Assembly (NCBI GenBank): GCA_946902985.2
Contig: OX336396.1
Location: 238,158,297 to 238,222,296, forward strand
DNA from: Meconema thalassinum
Lineage: Eukaryota > Arthropoda > Insecta > Orthoptera > Tettigoniidae
Direction of reading: 5' to 3'
Length of the DNA: 64,000 nt
The translations under genes and the position numbers were made by a program. The notes beneath the pieces were generated by a model that was not told the DNA's origin, did not search any database, and was given only the letters and a program-made list of their open reading frames with translations. Shown piece after piece: positions 52,894 to 62,770 of the stretch. The first letter of the stretch is position 1. Each line of letters starts with the position of its first letter.

Positions 52894-53271
52894 TATATAA
52901 ATTCATGACCTACTGAAGAGCTACAACTGATAGTTTGTACAGGCAACACTGAAAAAAATGGCTCATAACGATAAAATTGACTAGAGAAACATACAAAGTG
53001 ATACTAGTGACATAGTGTGCTATAATTAATTTATGCCCGACAATAGTAACTAGATACGAGACATTGTAGAAATGACCCTTCTCGGTCTAAACCTTCCACC
53101 GTCCAGTTATTTATTAGTTGCTTATAGAGAGCGGTTAATTAGTTGTGTGTGACATTACAGAATGATACAGTAGGTTGCTAGTTCAAAATCCCTTAATTAA
53201 ACTACAGATTACTGTACACAGAGTAGAGCTTGCTTCCTCCTTAAGTGTGGTGGAGGGATGTGACTCAGCAT

Positions 53272-53596
53272 CAGGGGCGCCGAATCCATGGTCGAGGTCT
53301 AGCGACCGCTAGACCTGACGAGGGGGTGGGTCTCCAGGTCCCCTTGGGGGGGTGGGTTCCGTTGGGGGGTTACGGATAGAGGAGGAAAGGGAAGGAGAAG
53401 GAAAAGAGGAAAGGAAAGAAGGGAGAGAGAAGAGAAGAGAAGAGATGGGGAGAACTGTGCGAAATAAGCTGTAAAAACGTAATTATTGGGGTAGGGGTTA
53501 GGGTGTAGGGGAAGGGCAGAGAGGGGGGGGGGTTCCCACAGAACGAGAGGGGTGGGTGTCTGCTAGACCTGGAAAAAAAAAGATTCGGCGCCACTG
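53272..53596. mobile_element. hAT MITE with perfect 8-bp duplication
   Basis: Termini CAGGGGCGCCGAATC and (reversed) CAGTGGCGCCGAATC; 'ggtctagc' recurs just inside both ends. CTCAGCAT flanks it at 53264-53271 and 53597-53604. Length 325 bp; the interior is purine-rich with G runs and has no coding. A minus frame across it is a shadow. Confidence 0.93.
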
Positions 53597-53604
53597 CTCA
53601 GCAT

Positions 53605-53856
53605 GGATAACCAGTGACATGGAGTTGATTTGATGGAACCAGTAACGCAACGCATTGTATCATTCAATGATACTGACAGACAGAGAAGGATACCATAAGA
53701 GGATTGAGAATTATCGATGGGGAAGACAAGAGAAGAGGACACTAAGGATTTCCGAGGAAGAGCGAGAGAGAAGAAAACAGTGAATGAAGAGGTTCTGGAC
53801 CAAGGCAGAGCTGCCCGTGGTCCCATAGAGGCCATGACGAAAGAAGAAGAAAGAGG
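53605..53856 (+). other. Unassigned repeat-like flank
   Basis: Purine-rich sequence (ttccgaggaagagcgagaga) up to the RTE fragment; reads like LINE or satellite flank but has no partner in the window. Confidence 0.35.
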
Positions 53857-54390
53857 ATATAAAAAGTAGGTTGGCTCAGGCAAGGAAAGCAATTCTACAG
53901 AAAAGGAATCTGTTGACATCGAATTTAGGTTTAGGTATTAGGAAGTCATTTTTGAAAGCCCTTGTCTGGAGCGTGGCGCTCTATCGAAGTGAAACTCGGA
54001 CTGTTGGAGCAGCAGAAAAGTGGAGAATAGAAGCATTTGAAATGTGGTGTTACAGGAGAATGATGAGGATCAGATGGGTAGATAGGGTTACAAATAAAGA
54101 GGTATTAAGACGATTGGGAGAGGAGAGATGTTTCTGGCGACTGCTAATGAAGAGAAGAGATAGGTTGGTAGGACACTTACTAAGACACACAGGAATAGCA
54201 AACCTACTTATGGAAAGAAGGGTCGAGGATATGAACTGTAGGGTTAGACCAAGGTTAGAATATGTTAACCAGATTGCCTCGGATGTAGGGTGTGGTAGCT
54301 ATGTATAGATGAAACGGTTAGCTCAGGACAGGGAGCATGGAGTGCTGCATGAAACCAGTCAAAAGACTGAAAACTCAAACAACAAAAACA
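53857..54390 (+). pseudogene. RTE-type LINE 3' end with CAA-type tail
   Basis: A 145-codon frame: AQARKAILQKRNLLTSNLGL, SVALYRSETRTVGAAEKWR, MWCYRRMMRIRWVDR, to a TAG at 54306-54308. The LINE then continues (gtgctgcatgaaaccagtca) to 'ctcaaacaacaaaaacaaca', the family tail. The last 27 codons are lost through the early stop. It matches the copies at 8.5, 17.6, 18.4 and 21.9 kb. Confidence 0.85.
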
Positions 54391-55206
54391 ACAAGTAAAT
54401 AACACTCCTGGAAAAAATGCATGTATCATCGCTATCATTTTAGGATTTGTATCCATATTAAACCCGCTTGTTTGTAAGATAATGTCGCTGCTGGAATTTT
54501 TGTATTGTTTCTGAAGGTACGTAAATAGGTGTTAATTTTAGTTCTAGGCCCCATAATAATAATAAATTAATATTAATAATAATTCACTCAATCAGAAAAA
54601 GAAAAATGATGCACCCCGATACAGTAGCCTACTCACTTTCCGAATCAAGTTCTGCAATACAATCATCTTCACTCTAGCACAAGTCATTCACAATCACGTT
54701 GGGACGATAACCTCGATGTTATGCCCCTTGAAACAACAATTATTATCATCACTATCATAACCACTTTAATGCCGTGCCTGCTTTCCTACTTGATTTTCGT
54801 GAGGGCTTGTTTGCATTACGGCAAACCGCTCGATATAGGTCTACGTTCCGCGGGTTGCCTGTACAAACACGCTAAGAATTTTGTTGAGAAGGCTATGGAT
54901 TCTCCAAATTCTATGTAGGATAGATATTGCCCGAGAATCGCTAGCTTACGTTATAACGCGTTTGGGGTACACATTTATAATGTTGTAAAGTACAAATACA
55001 ACAGGAAATCGCGATGTTGAAACATTTCCAACATATGAGCTTTAAAGAGTAGTTAGTTATTTGAGGCTTTAAGGGGCGGAACAGCGAGGTCAATTGCCCC
55101 AAGCTTAAAAGAGTAAGGGTTCTTAAATGCAACGGCCTCGTTTCAGAAGATAAACTGAAACCTTAACGATTCCCTCCAGAGTGAATTTCCAGCAACAGTA
55201 AAGTCT
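54391..55206. other. Unassigned 0.8 kb with two short repeat fragments
   Basis: 54705-54745 (gacgataacctcgatgttat, then gccccttgaaacaaca) is a reverse copy of the start of the repeat at 18147. 55050-55100 (tttaaggggcggaacagcga) is a related opening. Otherwise nothing recognised. Confidence 0.45.
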
Positions 55207-55600
55207 CATAAATTGTTGTTGTTGATTCTTTGCAGGCTTTGCGACATCGTGGTCATGTAGCCCCGTGTGCTTGGGTGTGTAGAATTTCTCTGATAACCTG
55301 TTTCACTGGGTTGGCTGTACTACAGAACGTGTGTACTTATAATTGAGGTAGGATTTGGGTAGACTTTAAGTTAGGTACCATCTCGACATTTGCCTAGAGT
55401 TGAAGTGGGGAAACCACTGAAAACAACTTCCAGGATGGTTAAGGTAGAAATCGAACCCACCTCTTCTCAGTTTGCCTCACGAGACTGAGTGTACCCCATT
55501 CCATCCCTCAGACCAGAATTAAATTTCTTGTGAGAGCCGGGAAGTGAACCCGGGCCTCCACGGTGACAGCCAAAAATGCTAGCCGCTACGCCACAGATAT
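55207..55600 (-). mobile_element. SINE family C, most complete copy
   Basis: On the minus strand: head TGTGGCGTAGCGGCTAGCAT, B box GGGTTCACTTCCCGG, a second B-like block (gtgggttcgatttc), body 'gtggtttccccacttc', then the tail 'gcacacggggctacatgacc' and a CAA-rich end. The tail (55247-55320) is shared with SINE family B, while heads and bodies differ. Confidence 0.85.
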
Positions 55601-55649
55601 TAAAAGGGCCGATAAGCGTAACTCTGAGAATGTATCCAGCAAGTTCCAT

Positions 55650-55868
55650 TCATAGCGTTGCTGGTATCTGTTGCACTTCACGAATCAGTCGTGAGTAATT
55701 CTCAGCCGGATCAAAGGCTGTCTGCCACGATCCATCATTAAAGAGTTCACTGACACCTTCAATCACGATCTGGAGATCTGCATCATGATAACTGGTTCGT
55801 GAGTCGAAGGTTTCTCTTTGACTCATAAAATTAATTACCGTGTTCAATTCTTGGTTTAAGAAGACCAC
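55650..55868 (-). CDS. Unrecognised open frame, protein-like
   Basis: A 72-codon minus frame with no ATG at its start (a TGA lies four codons upstream of a GTG). It contains NTVINFMSQRETFDSRTSYH and DADLQIVIEGVSELFNDGSW and ends at a TGA. Composition looks like real protein, with no simple repeat, and no known repeat family covers it. It could be a terminal exon of a host gene or a piece of transposon protein. I saw no convincing splice acceptor. Function unknown. Confidence 0.3.
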   Translation of the reverse strand: MVFLNQELNTVINFMSQRETFDSRTSYHDADLQIVIEGVSELFNDGSWQTAFDPAENYSRLIREVQQIPATL

Positions 55869-56084
55869 GAGTGCATTTCATGGACTCGTCCTTGTAATCG
55901 TTGTTGTAGGGCGGGTGTCGTAACCTGATGCTAGTGAGCACAAGCTCCCCTGAGATCCATTCTTCAACTCAAATTCTGTTGCACAAACCTGAATAACAGT
56001 GTTAACATTGTTATTCCGGTTTGGCATTGATTTGAGTGACGCGGCGATTTCGAGCTCCCAGAATTTTGAAATTTATACTGTCAA

Positions 56085-59040
56085 CTAGCAGAAGTACCTA
56101 TTCATCGAATGGTCTTCGATATTAATAACCAGACGTAATCAATTGAGCTACTGTTGCAATGGTTAGGGGCTCGGAACCTGTTTGTCGACAAAGATAAATT
56201 ATTAGTTGAGATATGCTCTGAAACTTATTTACCTAACGTGTACTTCCTGACGTGAAAATAAAATTGAAAACCTCGTAGACGAAACGCAATACACGTCATA
56301 TAAAAACTGACCCTCACTGTTGTGTCAAGTGCGCATCCAGAGGAAGACCCCTTTAATAAATTATAATGGCTTGTGGTGCTTGAAAATTCAGGTTTTTTAG
56401 CCTCCAATGGCCCAAATTCCTAAAAGCAAAAAAATAAAATAAAAAATAAACTATTTCAATTCAGGAATTTTTGAAAATAATGTTGCTGTTTGAAGATATA
56501 ATAGACCTTCTGTACGACACAGCACACGTTTAAGTCTTGTGAAAAAATCGAGGGTACCCCTTCACCCCCTTAAGCGCATTGATGAATTTTACAGTTTTTG
56601 TTGATTCCGTAATAACCGTATAGCTATTTGCAAACTTTCACAGAAATTTAATAAATGGAGTGGCATTACGCCTTGAAGAAATAGATGAAAGTTGGATGTA
56701 CCTTTTTGAGACACTGTTGTCATGGTTACAGGCTTGCATTCCTACATTAGTTTATTAAATGAAATTAGTTTTCTGGGAATATCTCAGAAACTCTTGGTTT
56801 TAGAGCATTAAATGTAGTTTTTGGGGACCCTTTACCCTTTACGGCTGTTTAGGGGCCCCGAGTTTTTTTTCTGACACCAAGGGGCTGAAAATGAGCTTTG
56901 TCTCGTAGTATCATCATCATCATCTTGCACAGTTTCCAGCTACTGGCCGTGTCTGTTTGGAACACAGGCCTCTCCAACGTCTTCTGTCTTCCCACCATCT
57001 CTCAGCCTCCACCCCTGTCCAGTCTTCTCCTCTCTTTTTCACGCTTTCTTCCATCCCCTTCAGCCACCTGTCTCTCGGTCTTCCTCTCGGTCTTCCTCTC
57101 GGCCTCTTTCCTTCCCACTTCGTCTCGTGTATCCTCCTGGGTATCCTCTTATCCTCCATTCGTTTTACATGTCCATACCATCTAAGTCTAGATTTCTCAT
57201 ACCATCCTGTAATGGTTCCTCCTTTATTAATTCTCTGGTCCTCTCTTTTCTTATTCTGTCCATCTTTGTAGCTCCAATACTGCTTCTCAAGAACCTCATC
57301 TCACTGGCCTGTATTTTGCTCTTCTCCCTTCCTTTCATAGCCCAGGTCTCCGAGGCATACGTCAGGATAGGGACATAGTACGTCCGATATATGATCTTTT
57401 TTCTGTTCTGAGGGACATCCTTGCTCCATAACATGCTTCTCACACTCCTCCGGAATGCTTCTGCCTGTCTCCCCCACTCATTTTTTCTCTATCGTTTCTT
57501 CCATTATCTTGTATCAGGCTTCCCAGATACTTGAAACTCTTCACTTTCTTCAGCTGTTCCCCACCAATTGTTATTCCCGTTGTGGTTCTTTCCTTCTTCC
57601 TTGTTGTGATCACCATCTCACTCTTATTTATGCTAAATTTCATCCCATATCCTTGTATTATTCCTTCCCACACGTCCAACTGTTCCTGTACCTCCTCCTC
57701 CTTGTTTCCCCAAATCATCAAATCATCCCTTAACACCATTGATTTCATCCTTTCTTCCCCAATTACTTGTGCCACTCGGGTCATTATGTCATCCATCACC
57801 ACAATGAAAAGTAACGGTGCCAGTGCACTTCCTTTTTTCAGGCCGTTTCTCTGTTCCACCCAGTCCAATCTCTCTCCTCCCACTTTCACACAGCTCATGC
57901 TTCCCGTGTACATCTAGCCTACTTTATCCTCCTTATAGTCCATTTTTCTACTCCTCTATCCTCCAGGGACTTCCATACTTTGTTTGTGCATACACTGTCA
58001 TATGCTTTCACAATGTCCAGGAAGGCCATCAGTAGATCTGTTCCATACTCATAGTGCTGTTCTTGTAACTGCCTTACAGCAAAAATCAAATCCACTGTGG
58101 GCCTTCCTGCTCTGAAGCCATGTTGTTCTTCCCTCATCCCTCCTTCTATCCTTGTCCTAATTCTCCTTTCCAAAACGTTCTCAAACATCTTTGCACAATG
58201 ACTCATCAGTGTTATTCAACGATAATTTCTGCATTCTGTTCTACTGCCTTTCTTGAAGATCGGGACAATTATTCCCTTCGTCCAGTCCTCTGGTGTCTCC
58301 CTTTCAGTAGTGTAATAATAATAAATATAATAATAATATAACAATATAGGGATAGGGATATAATAGACCTTCCGTACCACACCATCACGTGTAAATCGCG
58401 TGAAAAAATTCTAGAGTACCCCTTGACCCCCTTAAGCGCATTATATGTATTGATGAATTTTACAGCTTAATTTGCTCCCGTTATAACCTTATAGCCGTTT
58501 GCAAACTATCTCAGTAATGTAATAAATGGAATTGTATTGCGTCTTACAGCAATAGATGGACCTGTGAGTTTCTGTTGCCATGGTTACCGGCTTGCATTCT
58601 TTCATTATTGTAATAAATGAAATTAATTTTCTGGGAATATCTCAAAAACTGTTGTTTTTAGGGCCTTAAAATGCGGTTTCTCACATTGAGGGGCTGAAAA
58701 TGAGCTTTGTCTCGCGCTTCTACGCCTATTTCAGCAAGTATTTTAAGGGGGTATGCCCCCTTTTATGAGAGGTACAGAGAAGAGTTACATCAATGATTAG
58801 TGCCGTGCCTCTGAAGGATATCTGTACCAAATTTTACGTTGATCCACCCAGCCGTTCTCGATTTATAAGGGAACAAAATTGTCCACAGACAGACAGACAG
58901 ACATACATACAGACAGACAGACAAAAAAATTATTTTCGCGCGCATCCGTCATAAAACAGTCTGAAACGCTTAAATAACGCAAATTTCTATAGAAATTCAG
59001 AAAAAAAACAGACAAACTTTCATTCTTATATATAGAGAGA
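56085..59040 (-). mobile_element. Helitron H5, complete ends, split by an RTE LINE
   Basis: On the minus strand: A|TCTCTCTATATATAAGAATG at 59040 and CTAG|T at 56085-56088. Before it is a weakened 3' hairpin (ccattcgatgaatagg). The internal module with 'gatattcccagaaaactaat' occurs twice. Net of the LINE (56905-58313) it is about 1.55 kb. GTCT microsatellite at 58885-58925. No Rep or helicase coding: non-autonomous. Confidence 0.82.
56905..58313 (-). pseudogene. RTE-like LINE with reverse-transcriptase core
   Basis: Minus-strand pieces in order: HGFRAGRPTVDLIFAVRQLQ and the RT motif A region LMAFLDIVKAYDSV (58206-57919). After a frame change, motif B GLKKGSALAPLLF and motif C region MVLRDDLMIWG, where the usual Y/F-A-D-D is R-D-D (the two aspartates are kept). 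Then FKYLGSLIQDNG, TYYVPILTYASETWAM and a basic tail [16 protein letters not shown]. The (GAT)n tail is at 56909-56923 (plus ATC). Short direct repeat GTAGT at both edges. At least three frameshifts; 5'-truncated within the RT. Confidence 0.85.
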
Positions 59041-59499
59041 TAGAGATCGCAGCTTTAGTGTGCTCAAATGAGTGATAAAGTAGTTAAAAAGTAACCCCCG
59101 TGCTGAAGACAACAAAAGACCAACCACATCAAAGGTACTTTGCAAGTATACAAGCACAAAAGAAGACCATCTCCAGTAAAATATTAGCTTGGTTATGTAA
59201 CACTAACAGTAAAATTATACATACCGCTCATTAGGAGAACAATCTCTGCTGAATGCCTTGCCGCACGAAGCGCACACAACGCACAACCCTTCGCCGAAAG
59301 CCTTGCCACTCAAAACGCACACAAGCATATCAGTGATTCATTTCGAACTAAAACCATCGTCCTGTCGCAAGTGCAACAAAACCTTCTCAACGAACCCCAT
59401 ACATTAAAGTATAGTACCTGCAAAGTAGACGGGACCTATAAGAAGCAAACCAATCTCAATACCAACCACACCTGCGCTGAAGCAGACTCACACATTCCG
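59041..59499. other. Unassigned, with zinc-finger-like fragments
   Basis: The minus strand near 59240-59330 reads CVVCASCGKAFSRDCSPNER, a C2H2-like half finger, followed by GTATGT, which would be a splice donor. The plus strand near 59355-59400 reads SCRKCNKTFSTNPIH. Both are too short and degenerate to call a gene; histidine pairs are incomplete. Confidence 0.3.
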
Positions 59500-62400
59500 A
59501 ATCGGCAAGATGGCGGCAAGTGAGAGACCTCGTGTTTCAGTAGCTCTGACATATTACTGTATTTTAGTGGTATTTTGCTTTTTTAAGTGCGCTATATGGT
59601 GTGCAACTGTGTCTGAAAACATTTCCGACCGTAGTGATGTGTAGTGTGATCAAGAAATTCAGTGGTACTGTGCAGAGAGACACTTAACTTTCTCGACCGC
59701 GGCAGCTTGTAACCTCCCAGTGCTCCGCCATGTTCCCATCACACCTCGTGGACCAGTACAACGTCGCCGTGTTTCCTCCAGTGCAGCATACTTGATACTA
59801 CTACTACTATCAGGTGACATTCATTTAAACCCATCACCCCTTAACCTCTACTATCAGAACGCACAGAGCATAAAAAATAAGCTAACCGACTGTCTAGCAA
59901 ATGTAACAGAAATTAATCAATTTGATATCCTCTGCCTCTCAGAAACATGGTTGTCAGACTTCGTATCATGTGGGGAACTTCCGTTTGCATCTGAGTTCAA
60001 TGTGTTTCGGCGCGATAGGTCTTCAAGGGGTGGTGGAGTTGCAATCGCAGTTCATAACAAACTGAAGGCAAAACTTAGAAACTTCCTGTGAAATAATATG
60101 GGTTGAGATTAATATCCCAAAAAGGAAGAATTTACTTGTAGGTTGCTTCTACCGCCCACCTGCCTGCTAAACTGACACCTTAGAAGAATGTTTCAACTCT
60201 ACTGTTCTTGCCCTCAACCAAGAAAATGAAATAGTGTTACTAGGTGATCTTAACTCCCATATCTCCTGGACATCAATAGACAATGGTACCATACACTCTC
60301 CCCCAATAGATACTTTCGTCTTATCAGATTTTATAAACGGTCTACATCTGAAACAGTTCAATCTACACCCAACAAGGACATCCGAAACACTGGACCTCAT
60401 ATTTTCAACCCTGCGTAATGTCACCGTGACCGTTGGAAGAAATATCCTGAACACCGATTCGAGTTGAATAGAAGCTACCCTCCCCGTCCCAGTCAGCAGA
60501 CATAAAAACAGCTCAAACGCCGATAAGAAAGCTTTCCCTCTATGGAGGAAGGTCGACTGGCAAGCTGCCAATCAGGATTTATCATCTCTACCCTGGTGCC
60601 TTCTAACAGCTGAGAGAGACGTAAATAGCACAGTGGCCTTGTTTGAGGATTTACTCTAGTCGGCCATTAAACAACACGTTCCATTCTCCGTACCCAAATC
60701 CAACAAATACCCGCACTGGCTAAGTCAAAACACCAAACTTCTTCTCCAAAACAAAACTCGAGCATGGTCACTGTGGTAATCAGTTCCTAATCCTCATACA
60801 TGCAATGTATTTATTCACCTATGGAAAATTTCAAGAGTTCATATGACAGAAGATTACAACCGCTACATTTCTTCCATAACAGGAAATCTCAAGAATAACC
60901 CGAATAAGTTCTGGACACTTATATCATCCCATAGCAAGACTCCTAGAATTCCACTTAACCTAAACCTCCATAATGAAGAAATCCCATTTGAATTGACGTC
61001 CACACATTACAATGAATATTTTCACTCAACCTTTTCAGTTCCCATACCAATCCTCAGTCCCCCTCAAATTACTAGCGTCTGTTCTGATTCACTGTCTCAA
61101 ATTTCAACGACCCCCGATGAAATCCAAAATATTTTAAAAAGTCTGCCCGCAAACCGATCTACCGGGCCACCAGACATAAGCCCTATATTCCTGAAAAACA
61201 CCTGTGCATCTCTCAGTATCCCCTTGTCCATAATACGCACTTTTCCTGACCCATGGAAGCATGAAATTTCCTCATATAGACCTATATCTATGGTCCCTAT
61301 ACTCTCTTCAGTCTTCGAAAGAATAATGCATTGCCGTCTCCTCACATTCACCAAACCACACCTCTCAGAAGAACAACATGGCTTCGTCCCAGGAAAATCA
61401 TGTTTAACAAATCTGATTGCTCTGAACCATCACATAATTTCTGTAATAGATCAAAAATCTCAGCTAGATGTAATCTACGTTGACCTGGCCAAAGAATTTG
61501 ATTCCGTGAACCATTTCCTTCTCCTCCACAAGCTTGCTTCACGATACAACGTACATTGATCCTTCCTATCCCTAATACAAAGCTTCCTGTCCAATAGGCA
61601 ACAACGGGTAGTGCTTCCAGGGTCTGTATCGTCCTGGCTCCCAGTCTTATCAGGAGTAACTCAGGGCAGTATCCTGGGACCCCTTCTCTTCGTGCTGTAT
61701 ATGGACGATATAAACACATGCGTGCAAAATTCTCCGTGTTCCCTTCTTCTGTACGCTGATGACCTCAAGATATTCAGAAAAAAAATCCAGTTCTGACGAC
61801 CACGCTGAGCTCCAGGAAGCAGTGAATACATGTACTGATTGGTTCAACTAATGGAGGTTATCTCCAAATCCCAAAAAGTTCTTCTATGTGTCTTTCTCAC
61901 TACTGAAATCTGGAAATCAAGCGGACTGTAAAATATGTGGAAATAAATTGGATACGGTCTCTCAGGTAAGAAATTTAGGTATTATACACGATGATAAACA
62001 CATTCTCTCCCCACATTGACCATATCAAATCTCGCGCAATGCGCAGTCTCGGCATTCTATACAGATACACAGAAATTAAAGACCTCGCTGCACTTAAATT
62101 ATACTTCACCACATATGTTCTCCCTATCCTAGATTTCTCTTCTCCAATTTGGTCTACTTCGGCTATAACCAATATTTCTAAATTGAACAGCGTCTTTAAT
62201 TTCTTCATATCAATAGTCAAAGCTCGCAATCTTTCACTAAAGCACTTTGCCAAAACCGATATTCTAAATCAGCTCAATGTACTCGACCTGAGAAGCCATC
62301 TACAATTTACTGACCTGTGTTTCTTACATAAAATTATGAATGGTTACACAAAATGTAACATGGTCTTAAGCTACTTCCCAGTCCATGTTCCCTCCCGCTC

Positions 62401-62770
62401 AACACGTCAGAACCATTGACACCACATACCTCGCCCACGTCTTGAAGCAGAAGCGCTCTATTTTCCACCGTCTACCTACCCTTAGCAATTCCCTCCCAAA
62501 TATTGACATATTCTCTCCCTATAGAACATTCAAACATAACATTAGAAGATCCCTTTCATCCTCAATTCCTACCCCCTCACCCTCCTAATCACCCACTACC
62601 CCAATCATTCCCTGCGTCTTTCCCGAGATTTGTCCTTTGCTGCCATCACTGCCAATTTTTACCTGTTATTGTTGTTGTTGTTTTTGTTAATATTATTTGA
62701 AATTGTTAAAATATTAGTGTAAATTGACAGTTCATGGTTGTATCTAATAATTATTAAATAAATAAAAATA
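59500..62770 (+). mobile_element. Nearly full-length CR1/Jockey-like LINE
   Basis: About 3.27 kb with a 5' leader (59500-59720), an endonuclease plus reverse-transcriptase ORF, and a 3' end with an AATAAATAAATAATA tail. No separate ORF1 (gag-like) was found upstream. Endonuclease, RT and C-terminal regions are all present and collinear, so this is the most complete retrotransposon of the window, but it is broken by frameshifts. No target duplication was identified with confidence. Confidence 0.82.
59645..62588 (+). pseudogene. LINE ORF2: AP endonuclease and reverse transcriptase
   Basis: From the 5' side: a hydrophobic run and 2A-like motif LLLLSGDIHLNPSP; endonuclease blocks YYQNAQSIKNKL, CLSETWL and RSSRGGGVAIAV; then, in a new frame, CFYRPP, LLGDLNSH and TLDLIFST. 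The RT follows: EEQHGFVPGKSC, motif A VIYVDLAKEFDSVNH, motif B SGVTQGSILGPLLF, motif C LLLYADDLKIF. The C-terminal region ends FKHNIRRSLSSSIP. All three RT aspartates are present. Frame changes near 60095, 61790 (after an A run), 61995 and 62400 plus stops at 60165, 60465, 60655, 60776 and 61557 show it is dead. The frame has no ATG before the 2A-like motif. Confidence 0.88.

Larger units (their letters stand above)
51965..53222 (-). repeat. Right arm of the inverted segmental duplication
   Basis: Reverse copy of 47906-49763 without the Harbinger MITE. It contains the H1 3' part (51965-52252), MLE-B, and 330 bp of flanking DNA matching 47906-48230. It stops inside Helitron H1, at sequence corresponding to 49763. 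Confidence 0.92.

Noticed and set aside
47906..53222. Inverted duplication as an assembly artefact
   Set aside because: Arms differ at many bases, and one arm has a MITE with a clean empty site in the other, which a collapsed or chimeric assembly would not produce.
7404..55600. tRNA genes at the A/B-box blocks
   Set aside because: The blocks lack a full cloverleaf with acceptor stem and are followed by conserved non-tRNA bodies and tails; several have target duplications, so they are SINE heads.
57455..58341. Plus-strand frames of 70-130 codons opposite the RT
   Set aside because: They are shadows of the minus-strand reverse transcriptase, which has motifs A, B and C; the plus frames are Ser/Pro/Phe-rich without motifs.
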